A stretch of DNA of 54,462 nucleotides from DASUWK01 sp036378435 (GTDB lineage: Bacteria; Chloroflexota; Dormibacteria; Dormibacterales; Dormibacteraceae). The stretch spans positions 1 to 54,462 of the forward strand of contig DASUWK010000044.1 in NCBI GenBank assembly GCA_036378435.1, given 5' to 3'. The position numbers and the translations under genes are program-made. The notes beneath the pieces are model-generated. The model saw nothing but the letters and a program-made list of their open reading frames with translations. It was not told where the DNA came from and did not search any database. Shown piece by piece: positions 24,546 to 33,091 of this stretch; position 1 is the stretch's first letter, and the number at the start of each line of letters is the position of its first letter.

Positions 24546-25624
24546 GTCCCCGCCACCACCACCATCTGGCCCGCCTCGAGGCCCGAGCCGGTTATCTGGA
24601 CGAGGCCGTCAGCGTCGTCGAACAGCCCCAAGGTCACCGGCACCAACTGGTGCCGGCCGCCCGGCACCACGACCTCCACGTCGTAGCCGCCCGAGGCCGT
24701 GGCGAGCAAGGCGGTGACCGGCGCGACGAGCGCGTTCGCCGCCGCCGCGGTTGTGATGGAGACCTGCACCGGCGCCGCGTCAAGCGTGCCGGTGGCCGCC
24801 GGGTCTGTGGGCGTGATGTCCACCTCGACCGTCGGGTTGCCGCCCCCGCCGTTGCCGTTTCCCGACGGGGTGCTCGCGACGGTGCCCACCGAGGCGACCT
24901 TGCCTGGGGTCGGCTGGCCGCCCGGCAGAGTGATGGACACCTGGTCACCGGCTTTGACGCTGGTCTGCTGCGATGCGTCGAGGTTCACCACGACGCGGCG
25001 TGTGGTCGAGGTCGCAGAGGCGACTGGCGAGCCGGGCGCCGCGGCCGAGCCGAGCACGGGCTGCACGCTGGTGATCCGGATCTCGCTTGGGAGGAACACG
25101 AAGGCCCCGAGGCTGAGCGAGCCACTCTGCGTGACGCCGAGGTGGGCCTGCAAGTGCTCGACGCCGGCCCTGGTAGCCCAGTCGAAGGCATCGGAACTGG
25201 GATCGAGGTCTGAGCGCGAAACGTAGCCGAGCGCGACCAGGTCCGCGTTCAGCTGCTTGACGTCGGCACCCGTGAGGCCCTCCGCCAGGGTCCGGTAGGC
25301 GGGCGTTGACCCGTAGAGCAGGATGATGGGCGAGCCGTCGACCTCGTAGAGGACGCCGCCGTTCTTGACGATCTGCCCCTGGGCCGGCAGCTGCGTGTAG
25401 TGGCCCTGGGCCGCATTGAGGACGCTGTAGCTGCCCGAGTAGCCGAGCGTGCCGCTGACCGACAGCTGGGAAGTGATCGTCCGCTTCTGGATCGCCGCCA
25501 GTGATGTCGCAGCGGGCGGCGTGGCCGCTGCGGCGGGCCGGCTGTGCCCGGCGAGATTAACCGCGACGACCGCGCCGGCCACGACGATCGCCAGCCCCAG
25601 CGCGAGGGCGCCTGCGCGTCGCAT
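24542..25624 (-). CDS. Efflux adaptor (HlyD/MacA-like) with peptidoglycan-binding domain
   Basis: 360-residue membrane-anchored adaptor. N-terminal signal anchor (ALALGLAIVVAGAVVAVNL), then a barrel-sandwich segment around GQIVKNGGVLYEVDGSPIILLYG. A peptidoglycan-binding-1-like module follows (LTGADVKQLNADLVALGYV ... FDWATRAGVEHLQAHLGV), an arrangement seen in actinobacterial MacA-like adaptors. The C-terminal half has the beta-barrel region (VVVNLDASQQTSVKAGDQVSITLPGG) and PVTALLATASGGYDVEVV. It links the MacB-like pump to the cell wall. The start overlaps the lipoprotein stop by 1 nt (TGATG). Confidence 0.88.
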   Translation of the reverse strand: MRRAGALALGLAIVVAGAVVAVNLAGHSRPAAAATPPAATSLAAIQKRTITSQLSVSGTLGYSGSYSVLNAAQGHYTQLPAQGQIVKNGGVLYEVDGSPIILLYGSTPAYRTLAEGLTGADVKQLNADLVALGYVSRSDLDPSSDAFDWATRAGVEHLQAHLGVTQSGSLSLGAFVFLPSEIRITSVQPVLGSAAAPGSPVASATSTTRRVVVNLDASQQTSVKAGDQVSITLPGGQPTPGKVASVGTVASTPSGNGNGGGGNPTVEVDITPTDPAATGTLDAAPVQVSITTAAAANALVAPVTALLATASGGYDVEVVVPGGRHQLVPVTLGLFDDADGLVQITGSGLEAGQMVVVAGT

Positions 25625-26205
25625 CAGCCGCCCCCCGAGGTCTGGATGCCGCCGCCTGAGCCACTGCCGGAGCTGCCCCCGTTGCCGATCGTCGTCGGCT
25701 TGCCGGGCAGAAACGATTGGCAGGCCTGCTGCGCAGCCTGGAATGACGGTGATCGCGGGTTGAGGTCGCTGCCGGGGCCGCCGCTGATCTGGAACCCACC
25801 ACCGCCGTTGCTGAAGTCGGGATCCGGGAAGTCCGTGATCCCATGCGACCGCATGCAGGCCGAGTAGTGGAGGAGCTGCTGCTTCTGGGCGGCGGTCAGC
25901 CCTCTGCCTCCGGCCTTGAGTGCCGGGAGCCGCGACTGACAGGCTTTCGCTGCATTTTGGAAGGCGGACGAATCCGGCCCCAAGTCGCTGCCGGGCGCGG
26001 CGCTGATCGAAAAGCCGCCGCGCGATCCGGGGTCCGGGAAATCAGCGATGCCGTGACTGCGCATGCAGCGCGAGTAGGCGAGTGCTTGCTGATAGACGTT
26101 GGGCGACGGCGACGGCTTGGCGGCGCCCGGACCAAACGGTAGTGGCCCGCAGGCCCAGAGGCCGACGGCGGCCACCGCCAGCGTGACGAACTTTGCGATT
26201 TGCAT
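25624..26205 (-). CDS. Lipoprotein with duplicated CMRSHG-DFPDP repeat
   Basis: 193-residue lipoprotein starting at ATG 26205. The lipobox is GLWAC with Cys 19. Two copies of about 50 residues follow: each has Y-S-x-CMRSHGI-x-DFPDP, then a GGF-x-IS stretch, PGSDL-x-P-x-S, a FQ-x-A-x-x-ACQ helix and LP. Each copy holds two cysteines, which could form one disulfide. The repeat is found in lipoproteins encoded next to MacAB-like transporters of high-GC Gram-positive bacteria; its function is not established. The tail is Gly/Ser-rich. It is the first gene of the exporter operon and divergent from the two-component system. Confidence 0.8.
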   Translation of the reverse strand: MQIAKFVTLAVAAVGLWACGPLPFGPGAAKPSPSPNVYQQALAYSRCMRSHGIADFPDPGSRGGFSISAAPGSDLGPDSSAFQNAAKACQSRLPALKAGGRGLTAAQKQQLLHYSACMRSHGITDFPDPDFSNGGGGFQISGGPGSDLNPRSPSFQAAQQACQSFLPGKPTTIGNGGSSGSGSGGGIQTSGGG

Positions 26206-26230
26206 GGCGGGAACCTTGGACGGAGCCACT

Positions 26231-26274
26231 TCACAGCGGCGTCACAGACTCTGTTATGTCTCTGTTAGGTCGGG
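26231..26274. promoter_or_regulatory. Four 11-bp tandem units, probable OmpR-type regulator site
   Basis: The interval divides into TCACAGCGGCG, TCACAGACTCT, GTTATGTCTCT and GTTAGGTCGGG. The central part reads as a nearly exact tandem repeat CTCTGTTATGT / CTCTGTTAGGT (26249-26270). Direct repeats spaced by one helical turn are the normal binding sites of OmpR/PhoB-family regulators; one is encoded immediately to the right, and the exporter operon leaves to the left. Confidence 0.65.
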
Positions 26275-26283
26275 CGGAGCATC

Positions 26284-26958
26284 ATGGCGCCGCCATTCAT
26301 GCGTGTCCTGATCGCCGAAGACGACCCCGAGCTGGCTGAGGTGCTGGCCAAAGGTCTGCGCCGCGAGAAGATCGCCGTGGACCTGGCGCTTGACGGCTTA
26401 GAAGCCATCGACAAGCTCGTCGCCACGCCGTACGACGTCCTGGTCTTGGACCGCGACCTGCCAGGCGTGCACGGCGACCAGGTCTGTCGCGAGGTCGTTG
26501 CATCGGAGGCGGCGACCCGGATCCTGATGCTCACAGCTTCTGGCTCGATCGGCGACCGCGTCGCGGGGTTGACGCTCGGCGCCGACGACTACCTGCCCAA
26601 GCCCTTCGCCTTCGCGGAGCTCGTGGCGCGGATTCGCGCCCTGGCGCGCCGAAGCCGTCCCGCCTCACCGCCCCGACTTCGCCTCGCCGACCTGGTGCTC
26701 GATACCGGCACACAGGTCGCCGAGCGGGCCGGCCGCCACCTTCACCTCACGCCGAAGGAGTTCGGCGTGCTCGAGATGCTGCTGCGGGCCCAGGGCCGCG
26801 TCGTGAGCGCGGAGGAGCTCCTCGAAGGGGTCTGGGACGAGAACGCCGACCCGTTCACCAACACTGTGCGCACCACCATGGCGCGGTTGCGGCAGAAGCT
26901 GGGCGAGCCGCCGTTGATCCGCACCCTGCCGGGCCGCGGCTACCAGGTGCTGACCTGA
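26284..26958 (+). CDS. OmpR-family response regulator
   Basis: 224-residue regulator. Receiver domain: acidic pair in IAEDDPEL, phosphoacceptor Asp in LVLDRDLPG, Thr/Ser in LMLTASG, Lys in YLPKPFAF. The C-terminal winged helix runs from about 125 to the end (LTPKEFGVLEMLLRAQGRVVSAEELLEGVWDE, then VRTTMARLRQKLG and RGYQVL). ATG 26284 is preceded by GGGCGGAG; ATG 26299 is possible. It forms a pair with the downstream kinase and most likely controls the divergent MacAB-like operon. Confidence 0.93.
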   Translation: MAPPFMRVLIAEDDPELAEVLAKGLRREKIAVDLALDGLEAIDKLVATPYDVLVLDRDLPGVHGDQVCREVVASEAATRILMLTASGSIGDRVAGLTLGADDYLPKPFAFAELVARIRALARRSRPASPPRLRLADLVLDTGTQVAERAGRHLHLTPKEFGVLEMLLRAQGRVVSAEELLEGVWDENADPFTNTVRTTMARLRQKLGEPPLIRTLPGRGYQVLT

Positions 26959-27011
26959 CCGCGCTCCTCGACGCCATCCGGCATCCGACCGCCAGGCTGC
27001 GGCTGACAGCG

Positions 27012-28148
27012 ATGTATGCCGTCATCTTCGCGGCCTGCGGAGTGGTGCTGGTCGTCGTCACGTTCCTGCTCACCGCCAACGGTGACGTCCTCTTCCCCGG
27101 GCTTCAGATCTTCAGTGGTGGTCAAAGTGGCCAGACCATGCTTCCGAGTGGCGGCTTCGCTTCGGGCAGCACGATCATCGCCACGTCACCTGCGCCCCTC
27201 AACGCCCAACAGGTGCACAGCGCCATCCTGGTTAAGCAGGCCCAAACGCTGAGCCAGCTCGTGGTCTCGGCCGCCATCGCGCTCGGCGTCATGCTCGTGA
27301 TCGCAGCGGTTCTCAGCTGGTTGGCCGCCGGCCGCGTCCTCCGCCCGATCCGTGCCATAACCGCGACCGCGCAGCGGCTCTCGCAGCAGAACCTGCAGCA
27401 AAGGATCGCCCTCGACGGCCCGCGGGACGAGCTGCGCGACCTCGCCGAGACGATCGACGCCATGCTCGATCGGCTGGCCGCGGCCTTCGAAGCGCAGCGC
27501 CGCTTCGTGGCAAATGCGTCGCACGAGTTGCGAACGCCTCTGACTCGCGAGCGCGCCCTCGTGGACGTCACGCTGGCTGACCCGAAGGCAGGCGCCGCAG
27601 CCCTGCGCGCCATGGGCGAGCGGGTGCGGGTGGCGGTGGACGAGCAGGAGCGCCTGATCGACGGTCTCTTGACGCTCGCACAAGGTGAGCGGGGCGTTGA
27701 ACGCCACGAGCACCTGGACCTGGCTGAGGTGACGGCGCGCGCGCTCGATGCGGCACAGGGAGTTGCGGTTGGTGTCGCGTTGACCCGGCACCTTGAGCCG
27801 TCTCCGGTCTTGGGTGACCCGGAATTGCTCGAGCGGGTTGCCGCGAACCTGGTCGACAACGCGCTGACCCACAACGTCGACGGTGGGTCGGTCGTCGTCA
27901 CCACGGGCGTCCGTGAGGGTCACTCGCTGCTCCGCATCGAGAACACCGGCCCGGTCATCCCCGCAGAGGTCGTGCCGGTGCTCTTCGAGCCCTTCCGCCG
28001 CCGAGGCCGCGACCGGGCCGGCCGCCAGCGCGGGCATGGGCTTGGGCTGTCGATCGTGGCCGCGGTGGTGGCGGCACACGGCGGAACGGTGGAGGCGCGC
28101 CCACGCGCTGGCGGCGGGCTGGAAGTCGAGGTTCGTCTACCGACGTAA
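27012..28148 (+). CDS. Sensor histidine kinase (HisKA/HATPase)
   Basis: Membrane kinase of the EnvZ-like class. Two TM helices (YAVIFAACGVVLVVVTFLLT and LVVSAAIALGVMLVIAAVLSW) enclose a short extracytoplasmic loop, then a HAMP domain (RVLRPIRAITATAQRLS). The phosphoacceptor is in FVANASHELRTPLTRERA; N-box is ANLVDNALTHN, the G2 box GHGLGLSIVAAVVAAHGG. The D-box/F-box region is shortened (RIENTGPVIPAEVVPVLFEPF). Sequence like the family N-terminus (LLDAIRHPTARLRLTA) extends upstream in frame to CTG 26955, which would overlap the regulator stop as CTGA, so the true start may be there. Partner of the OmpR-type regulator. Confidence 0.9.
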   Translation: MYAVIFAACGVVLVVVTFLLTANGDVLFPGLQIFSGGQSGQTMLPSGGFASGSTIIATSPAPLNAQQVHSAILVKQAQTLSQLVVSAAIALGVMLVIAAVLSWLAAGRVLRPIRAITATAQRLSQQNLQQRIALDGPRDELRDLAETIDAMLDRLAAAFEAQRRFVANASHELRTPLTRERALVDVTLADPKAGAAALRAMGERVRVAVDEQERLIDGLLTLAQGERGVERHEHLDLAEVTARALDAAQGVAVGVALTRHLEPSPVLGDPELLERVAANLVDNALTHNVDGGSVVVTTGVREGHSLLRIENTGPVIPAEVVPVLFEPFRRRGRDRAGRQRGHGLGLSIVAAVVAAHGGTVEARPRAGGGLEVEVRLPT

Positions 28149-28175
28149 CGCCTCCGAGAGGAGCACTATGCGCCG

Positions 28176-28931
28176 GTGAACCTGTTGGTCGTGATGGCCC
28201 ATCCGGATGACGAGTCGATGGGAAACGGCGGGATGATCTGCCGCCACACCCAGGCCGGCGTCGACGTGCACCTCATCTGCGCCACCCGCGGCGGGGCCGG
28301 GTGGACGGGCAAGCCGGCCGGCCGTCGTCCTGACGAGCTGCCGGAGATCCGGGCGCAGGAGCTGGAGCGCGCAGCTGCCCTCCTCGGCATCCGCAGCCTC
28401 GAGCTCTGGGACTACCCCGACGGAGACGTGTCCAGCAGCGACCAGGACGAGATCACGCACCTGATCGCCGCTGAAGTCCAGCGTCATCGGCCGGAGGTCG
28501 TCGTGGGCTGGGGCCCTGATGGCGGTTACGGTCACCCCGACCACATCGCGGTGGGCGCATGCACCGACCGGGCGCTGGCGGACTTCCGCGGCGCGCACTA
28601 TCACATGGCCATCGACCGGCCCACGGAGGCGGCCTATCGCCGCGCTTTCGACCTCGTCGGCGAAGACGGCGGCGGCCTGCCCCTGGTCGGCTTCGACGAG
28701 CTCAGCGTCACTTTCATCCTCAATGAGGACGAGCTCGCGACCAAGGCGTCGGCCATCGCCTGTCATGAGAGCCAGGTCGAAGCCTGGCGCGAGCAGATGG
28801 ACAGCAGGCCGGAGGTCCGCCGCGGCGTTCTCGGCCACGACAGCTACCGCCGCGTCGGGGGACCTTTTGAGGGCATCCGCGAAACCATTGGCACCTTTCC
28901 TGAGCTCGCGCGGATCGGCGGCGGCGAGTGA
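28176..28931 (+). CDS. LmbE/PIG-L family N-deacetylase
   Basis: Zinc-dependent deacetylase of GlcNAc-type substrates, relatives of MshB (mycothiol synthesis) and Mca. The motif AHPDDES is at residues 8-14, supplying His, Asp and Asp for zinc binding and catalysis; the third zinc ligand is in GYGHPDHIAVG near residue 125. 251 residues is short to normal for the family. GTG 28176 lies after GAGAGGAGC. The stop overlaps the start of the EamA gene (GTGA). A specific role in mycothiol synthesis cannot be claimed without the other msh genes. Confidence 0.88.
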   Translation: MNLLVVMAHPDDESMGNGGMICRHTQAGVDVHLICATRGGAGWTGKPAGRRPDELPEIRAQELERAAALLGIRSLELWDYPDGDVSSSDQDEITHLIAAEVQRHRPEVVVGWGPDGGYGHPDHIAVGACTDRALADFRGAHYHMAIDRPTEAAYRRAFDLVGEDGGGLPLVGFDELSVTFILNEDELATKASAIACHESQVEAWREQMDSRPEVRRGVLGHDSYRRVGGPFEGIRETIGTFPELARIGGGE

Positions 28932-29863
28932 CCAGACCGACCGAGCTGGGCACGAAGCTGCTGCTGGCCGCCGGCGTCGCCAGCGGAGGTGGCGCCTTCG
29001 TGGTGGGCCATCTGGCCGTGGCAACGACGCCGCCCGCGACCCTCGCGACCTATCGCTATGTGCTGGCGCTCGCTCTTTTCGCGGCCTTGCTGCGTGCAAC
29101 AGGAAGCCCCTGGACCAGGCCGAGCCGCGGCGACGCCTTGCGTATTGCGGGAATGGGGCTGGCCGTGGTCGCCGGCTACAACCTGCTGTTCTTTCAGGGC
29201 CTCAAGCTGGCGCCCGCGTCGGACGGCGGCCTGATCGTGCCCGGCTCGACGCCGACCTGGAGCATCCTGCTCAGCTCGTTGATCCTGCGCGAGCGACCGA
29301 GCCGGCGGGCGGTCGCCGGCAGCGCGATCGCCGCCGCCGGGATTGTCCTGATCTTCGCGGCGGCAGGCGGATTCGGTGATGCTTCGCCGGCCCGCCGTGA
29401 GGGCGACATTCTCTACTTGGCCGGGGGCTCGATGTGGGCCTTGTTCTTTGTGCTGAGCCGGGGCCTCCAGGGGCGCATCGGTCCTCTTCTCGCCAACACG
29501 TACGCGGCGGCAATCGGCCTGATCATCATCGTCGCCCTGGCCCTGACCACCGAGCGGAGCGCCATACTCAGCGTCCCTCCGTTGCCGACCTGGCTGGAGG
29601 CCGCCTACCTGGGGGTCTTCGCGACCGTCCTCTTGCTCTACGCCAACGTCCGCGGCGTCGCCCGCCTCGGTGTCGCCGGAGCGGCTCCGTTCGCCTACAT
29701 CGCACCAGTGGCGGCCGTGGTCGGCAGCATTGTGTTCCTCGCAGAGCCCGTTGGGGCACTGGTGCTCCTCGGCGGCGCCGTCGCCCTGGCCGGTACCTGG
29801 ATCGCGACCAGTCACGGACGCCTGATCCCGTGGCGAGCCACCGCGCAGCCAGAAGCCGCCTGA
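28928..29863 (+). CDS. EamA/DMT-family transporter
   Basis: 311-residue, ten-TM transporter with two EamA repeats (residues about 20-145 and 155-290). Typical pieces are LAPASDGGLIVPGSTPTWSIL and APFAYIAPVAAVVGSIVFLAEP. It is translationally coupled to the LmbE-type deacetylase, so it may move that enzyme's product or substrate. The gene is convergent with the GGDEF-EAL gene, only 13 nt away. Confidence 0.88.
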   Translation: MTRPTELGTKLLLAAGVASGGGAFVVGHLAVATTPPATLATYRYVLALALFAALLRATGSPWTRPSRGDALRIAGMGLAVVAGYNLLFFQGLKLAPASDGGLIVPGSTPTWSILLSSLILRERPSRRAVAGSAIAAAGIVLIFAAAGGFGDASPARREGDILYLAGGSMWALFFVLSRGLQGRIGPLLANTYAAAIGLIIIVALALTTERSAILSVPPLPTWLEAAYLGVFATVLLLYANVRGVARLGVAGAAPFAYIAPVAAVVGSIVFLAEPVGALVLLGGAVALAGTWIATSHGRLIPWRATAQPEAA

Positions 29864-29876
29864 TAGTGGAGCGGGT

Positions 29877-32294
29877 CTAGACCCCGGAGCTCGGCCGGAC
29901 GCTCGTCATCCGTTCGACGGCTGAGCGAAGCGGGGAGACGTCCGCAGGTGCGGGACGGCCGAGCAGATAGCCCTGTCCCAATCCGATACCGAGCGCCAGG
30001 GCCTGCTTGACCTGGCGCTGGGTCTCGATCCCCTCCGCGATAACGTCGCCGCCCGTCCGCTGGGTGAAGTGCGTCAGGGCGCCGATTGCCGCCTGCGACC
30101 TCGCGTCGCCGGCCCGCAGCAGGCCGGCCGCCACCTTGAAATAGGCGGCTTCGATGCGCACCAGCATCTCGATCGTCGACTGGCCGACGCCCAGGTCGTC
30201 GAGGGCGAAGCTGAATCCGCACGCCCGGTAGCTCCGTACCGCCTCCGCCACGCGCGAGTCGCTGAGGCGGTCGCGCTCGCTCAGCTCGAGGACCATGCGC
30301 GTCGGGTCGAGGCCGGCCCGCCGCACCGTCTCCGCCAGCTGCTCAGGCGGATGCCGGAGATCGAGCAGGCTCCACACGCTGGTGTTGAGGAAGATCGGCT
30401 CTGCCAGGCCGGCGGCGTGGACTATCGCCGCTTCGAGGCAGAGCCAGTCCAGGTCGCGCGAGACGCCGAGACGGCGGGCCGCGTGAAACAGTGGCTCGAC
30501 GTCGTCGCCGAGTCCCTCGAAGCGGGACAGCGCCTCCCAGCCGACGACGGCGCCGTCAGCCAGGCGCTTGATCGGCTGCATGACGGTCGCGATTGGGGCG
30601 CCCGCGAGGGTCGCCTGCAGTGTGCTGACCCAAGCCTCGTTGGCTGCCGCGCGTTCCTGCGCGACCCTGGACGTGCCCCCGCCTGACCGCTTTGCCTCAT
30701 AAAGAGCCCCGTCAGCGCGCAGCAAGAGGTCGGACTCGCCTTCCTCTCCGTTCCAGCGCGCCACCCCGGCGGAGAAGGGCGCGTCGTCAACACTCAGCAT
30801 CCGCAGCCGCTCGACCACGTCGAGAGCCTCCTCCACCTCGCAGCTGGGCAGTAGGATCGCGAACTCGTCGCCGCCGTAGCGGCCGAGGACGTCGGCCTGA
30901 CGCAGGCCGACTGCCCAGCGGAGCGCGACCGAGTGCAGCAGCCGATCGCCAGCCTGGTGCCCGAGGTCGTCGTTGACGGCCTTGAAGTGGTCGAGGTCGA
31001 GGATGGCGACACACAGAGGCCCGCCGTCGCGGCGGGCCCGGGCGATGGCCAGGTCGAGCTCGGACTCCCAGTGGCGGCGGTTCGCGGCCTCGGTAAGCGA
31101 ATCCGTCCGAGCCAGCGCTTCGACCCGCCTCTGGAGGTCGGCCTGCGCCAGCAAGAGCCCGATCTCGTTGGCCAGCTCGTCCACCAGCCGCACCATCTCG
31201 GGTGGCAAGTTGGCGAAGGAGCGCCGCCAGGTGATGACTAGGACGGCTACGGCTTCCGCGCCGCGCAGCACCGGATGGCAGTAAGTCGAGCGAACGCCCG
31301 CCTGCTGCTCCTGGTCGCGCAGCCAGCCATGACGCCCGAGCGGCTCCAGGCTGGGACTGAACACCGCGCGGCGCGTCCGGAACGCCTGCAGGATCGCGGG
31401 CGGCGGATCGAGCACACCGTGCGACGTGCCGTCGGCGCCGAAGACCTCGCCGCTCAGCGCCACGCGGATGGGCGGGAACCGAGGCTCGGCGGCGGTGGGG
31501 ACCAGCTGCCCGGCTTGGCGGTCCAGCTCGAAGATGCTGACGTGCGAGCTGCCGAGGATGCTGTTGAGCGTGACGCAGAGCGACTGACGCACGCTCCCGG
31601 ATTCCTGCCCCTCCACGAGGGAGCGCAGGACGTCGGCCACGGCGCCGGCGCTGACCGCGGACTCGCGGGCACGCCGCAGGAGCGCGTGGACGCTCGCTCC
31701 CACCAGGACCAGCAGAGCGCCGAAGAGTGGTGTCTGGATCAGCCACTCGGCGCGCCGCGAGCCCGCGAATACGAGAACCCCGATGGAGAGCGCGGTCACC
31801 AGCACCAGGTCGCGAGTTCGGTGGGCGAGGGCCGTCCACAGCACCGCCAGCAGAACGAGGGGGAAGACGAGCCAGGGTGGAGTGTCGCCGGCGTAGGCGA
31901 AGACGCCGACCAAGATCGCGGCGCCGCCGGGGACTACCAACCGCAGCCACAGCGGGAGTCGCGACCAGGGCGCGTAGTGGAGGGCGGCGCAGATCGCCAC
32001 TATCCCGACGGTCACGGCCGCGCGCAGCGCGACGTTGGGTCCGGTCCACGGCCAGAGCGCCAGGAAGAGCCCCAGACAGCCGAGGCTGAGGTTCAGCGGG
32101 CGAGGGAAGCCGCGCTGCGCGCCGACGACGAGCGCGGCGCAGATGGCGAAGAGGGCTCCGACCAGCAGCCAGGCACCCGGCAGCAGGCGGACGGACGGGA
32201 AGACCTGGACCAGCGCGCCGAGGATCGCGGCCGCCACGAAAGGCGCGACGCGACGGTCTACGTGAAGCCCATAAGGCTCTGACTCGATCTCCAC
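29877..32294 (-). CDS. Membrane GAF-GGDEF-EAL protein (c-di-GMP turnover)
   Basis: 805-residue dual-domain c-di-GMP enzyme. The N-terminus has about seven to eight TM segments (residues 15-215), then a GAF-like domain, then GGDEF. The active site reads RYGGDEFAILLPS, intact, with an I-site RQAD five residues upstream for product inhibition. The EAL domain begins VVGWEALSRFEG (EAL intact) and keeps NTS, ELSE, DDLG, the Lys of FKV, AEGIET and GQGYLLGRP; the DFG-TG loop is altered (DDLGVGQST) and the Asp after the Lys is Ala. Both activities are therefore possible. GTG 32294 is preceded by GAAGAGGGA. No c-di-GMP riboswitch was recognised near it. Confidence 0.93.
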   Translation of the reverse strand: MEIESEPYGLHVDRRVAPFVAAAILGALVQVFPSVRLLPGAWLLVGALFAICAALVVGAQRGFPRPLNLSLGCLGLFLALWPWTGPNVALRAAVTVGIVAICAALHYAPWSRLPLWLRLVVPGGAAILVGVFAYAGDTPPWLVFPLVLLAVLWTALAHRTRDLVLVTALSIGVLVFAGSRRAEWLIQTPLFGALLVLVGASVHALLRRARESAVSAGAVADVLRSLVEGQESGSVRQSLCVTLNSILGSSHVSIFELDRQAGQLVPTAAEPRFPPIRVALSGEVFGADGTSHGVLDPPPAILQAFRTRRAVFSPSLEPLGRHGWLRDQEQQAGVRSTYCHPVLRGAEAVAVLVITWRRSFANLPPEMVRLVDELANEIGLLLAQADLQRRVEALARTDSLTEAANRRHWESELDLAIARARRDGGPLCVAILDLDHFKAVNDDLGHQAGDRLLHSVALRWAVGLRQADVLGRYGGDEFAILLPSCEVEEALDVVERLRMLSVDDAPFSAGVARWNGEEGESDLLLRADGALYEAKRSGGGTSRVAQERAAANEAWVSTLQATLAGAPIATVMQPIKRLADGAVVGWEALSRFEGLGDDVEPLFHAARRLGVSRDLDWLCLEAAIVHAAGLAEPIFLNTSVWSLLDLRHPPEQLAETVRRAGLDPTRMVLELSERDRLSDSRVAEAVRSYRACGFSFALDDLGVGQSTIEMLVRIEAAYFKVAAGLLRAGDARSQAAIGALTHFTQRTGGDVIAEGIETQRQVKQALALGIGLGQGYLLGRPAPADVSPLRSAVERMTSVRPSSGV

Positions 32295-32318
32295 TCCCTC
32301 TTCGGCAAGTTAAACGAT

Positions 32319-32351
32319 GGCGCCGCAAAAGTCCGGCTTACGGCGCCTTTT
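32319..32351 (+). terminator. Hairpin with short T-tract upstream of the GGDEF-EAL gene
   Basis: GGCGCCG (32319-32325) pairs with CGGCGCC (32341-32347), a 7-bp stem with a 15-nt loop, followed by TTTTA on the plus strand. No plus-strand gene precedes it, so its role is unclear; it may be an operator or leader structure for the minus-strand gene. Confidence 0.35.
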
Positions 32352-32453
32352 ACGGGGCGGCCGGAGTACGCGAGTGCGTGGGCAGCGGACCGCCGGGACC
32401 GCGCAGCCCCTCGCCGGTCGAGATCTTGAGGCGGGCTGGGTCCCGCCAGGTCC

Positions 32454-32675
32454 TCAGTTGACGTTTTTGGCTGGGTCTCGCCCCAAAAGTGAGTCGCGAA
32501 TCCCGACCTGTGGGCGGCCGGCCGCCCCCGGGGCGAAGGCCACGAACAGGATGCTTCTCAGGCCCGGCTCACGCGCGCATTCAAGACTGCAGAAGATCCA
32601 GCCACCGCGCAGCACGGCGCCGCCATCTAATGCCCCGCAACAACTTGCACAGAAGCCCGTTTCCATGGCCGCCAT
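32454..32675 (-). CDS. Small zinc-ribbon-like protein
   Basis: A 73-residue frame from ATG 32675, with GGAG four to five nt upstream. The N-terminal half shows METGFCASCCGAL ... WIFCSLECARE, a CxxC plus CxxxC arrangement like treble-clef zinc-binding knuckles. The rest has no recognised feature. No family is assigned. The opposite strand also stays open here, so support is moderate. Confidence 0.45.
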   Translation of the reverse strand: MAAMETGFCASCCGALDGGAVLRGGWIFCSLECAREPGLRSILFVAFAPGAAGRPQVGIRDSLLGRDPAKNVN

Positions 32676-32786
32676 TGAGCTCCGTCTGAAGCGAGCGTTC
32701 CACGTGGCCGGCACATGAAAATCCCCTCCGGTGTTCGTGTCACTCCAACGAGGCGCGGCGGTGGCCGGCCGACGCAGCATGCGGGC

Positions 32787-32981
32787 ATGTCAATCGCTTA
32801 CATCGCTTATTTCGGACTGGCGCGGCTTCTGTCGCCTCTGACGCGGCCCCGGCCCACGGCCGACGGCGAGCTCGGCCGCTACCGGTTCGACCGCAAGGCT
32901 CGAGCGTGGATCCCGCGCGACACCAGACCCCGGCGGCCGGTGAGCCTGATGCGTCCATTACCGCGCCTATCTGTTGACTGA
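32787..32981 (+). CDS. Small hypothetical protein, 64 residues
   Basis: Frame from ATG 32787: a short hydrophobic start (MSIAYIAYFGLARLLSPL) and a basic Arg/Pro-rich tail (YRFDRKARAWIPRDTRPRR). It could be a membrane-attached peptide. There is no clear ribosome-binding site and no recognised family. It may be spurious. Confidence 0.35.
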   Translation: MSIAYIAYFGLARLLSPLTRPRPTADGELGRYRFDRKARAWIPRDTRPRRPVSLMRPLPRLSVD

Positions 32982-33075
32982 GCACGAACCGTTGCCTGCA
33001 AGGCTGTTGTTCTGATACGGCTCGGCCGCGCCCTTTTCGTGTGGCCGCACCGTAATTCGCCAGCTCGCGGATACC

Positions 33076-33081
33076 TAAGCT
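33076..33081 (+). promoter_or_regulatory. -10 element of probable leaderless promoter
   Basis: TAAGCT ends 10 nt before GTG 33092 with no Shine-Dalgarno between. Confidence 0.35.
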
Positions 33082-33091
33082 CGGCCACGTA

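Noticed and set aside
30787..32328. 513-codon minus-strand frame
   Set aside because: Overlaps the GAF-GGDEF-EAL gene in another frame; Arg/Ala/Pro-rich, no motifs.
32295..32360. c-di-GMP (GEMM) riboswitch before the GGDEF-EAL gene
   Set aside because: The hairpin with GCAAAAG recalls part of the motif, but it is on the wrong strand for the gene and lacks the two-helix tetraloop/receptor architecture.
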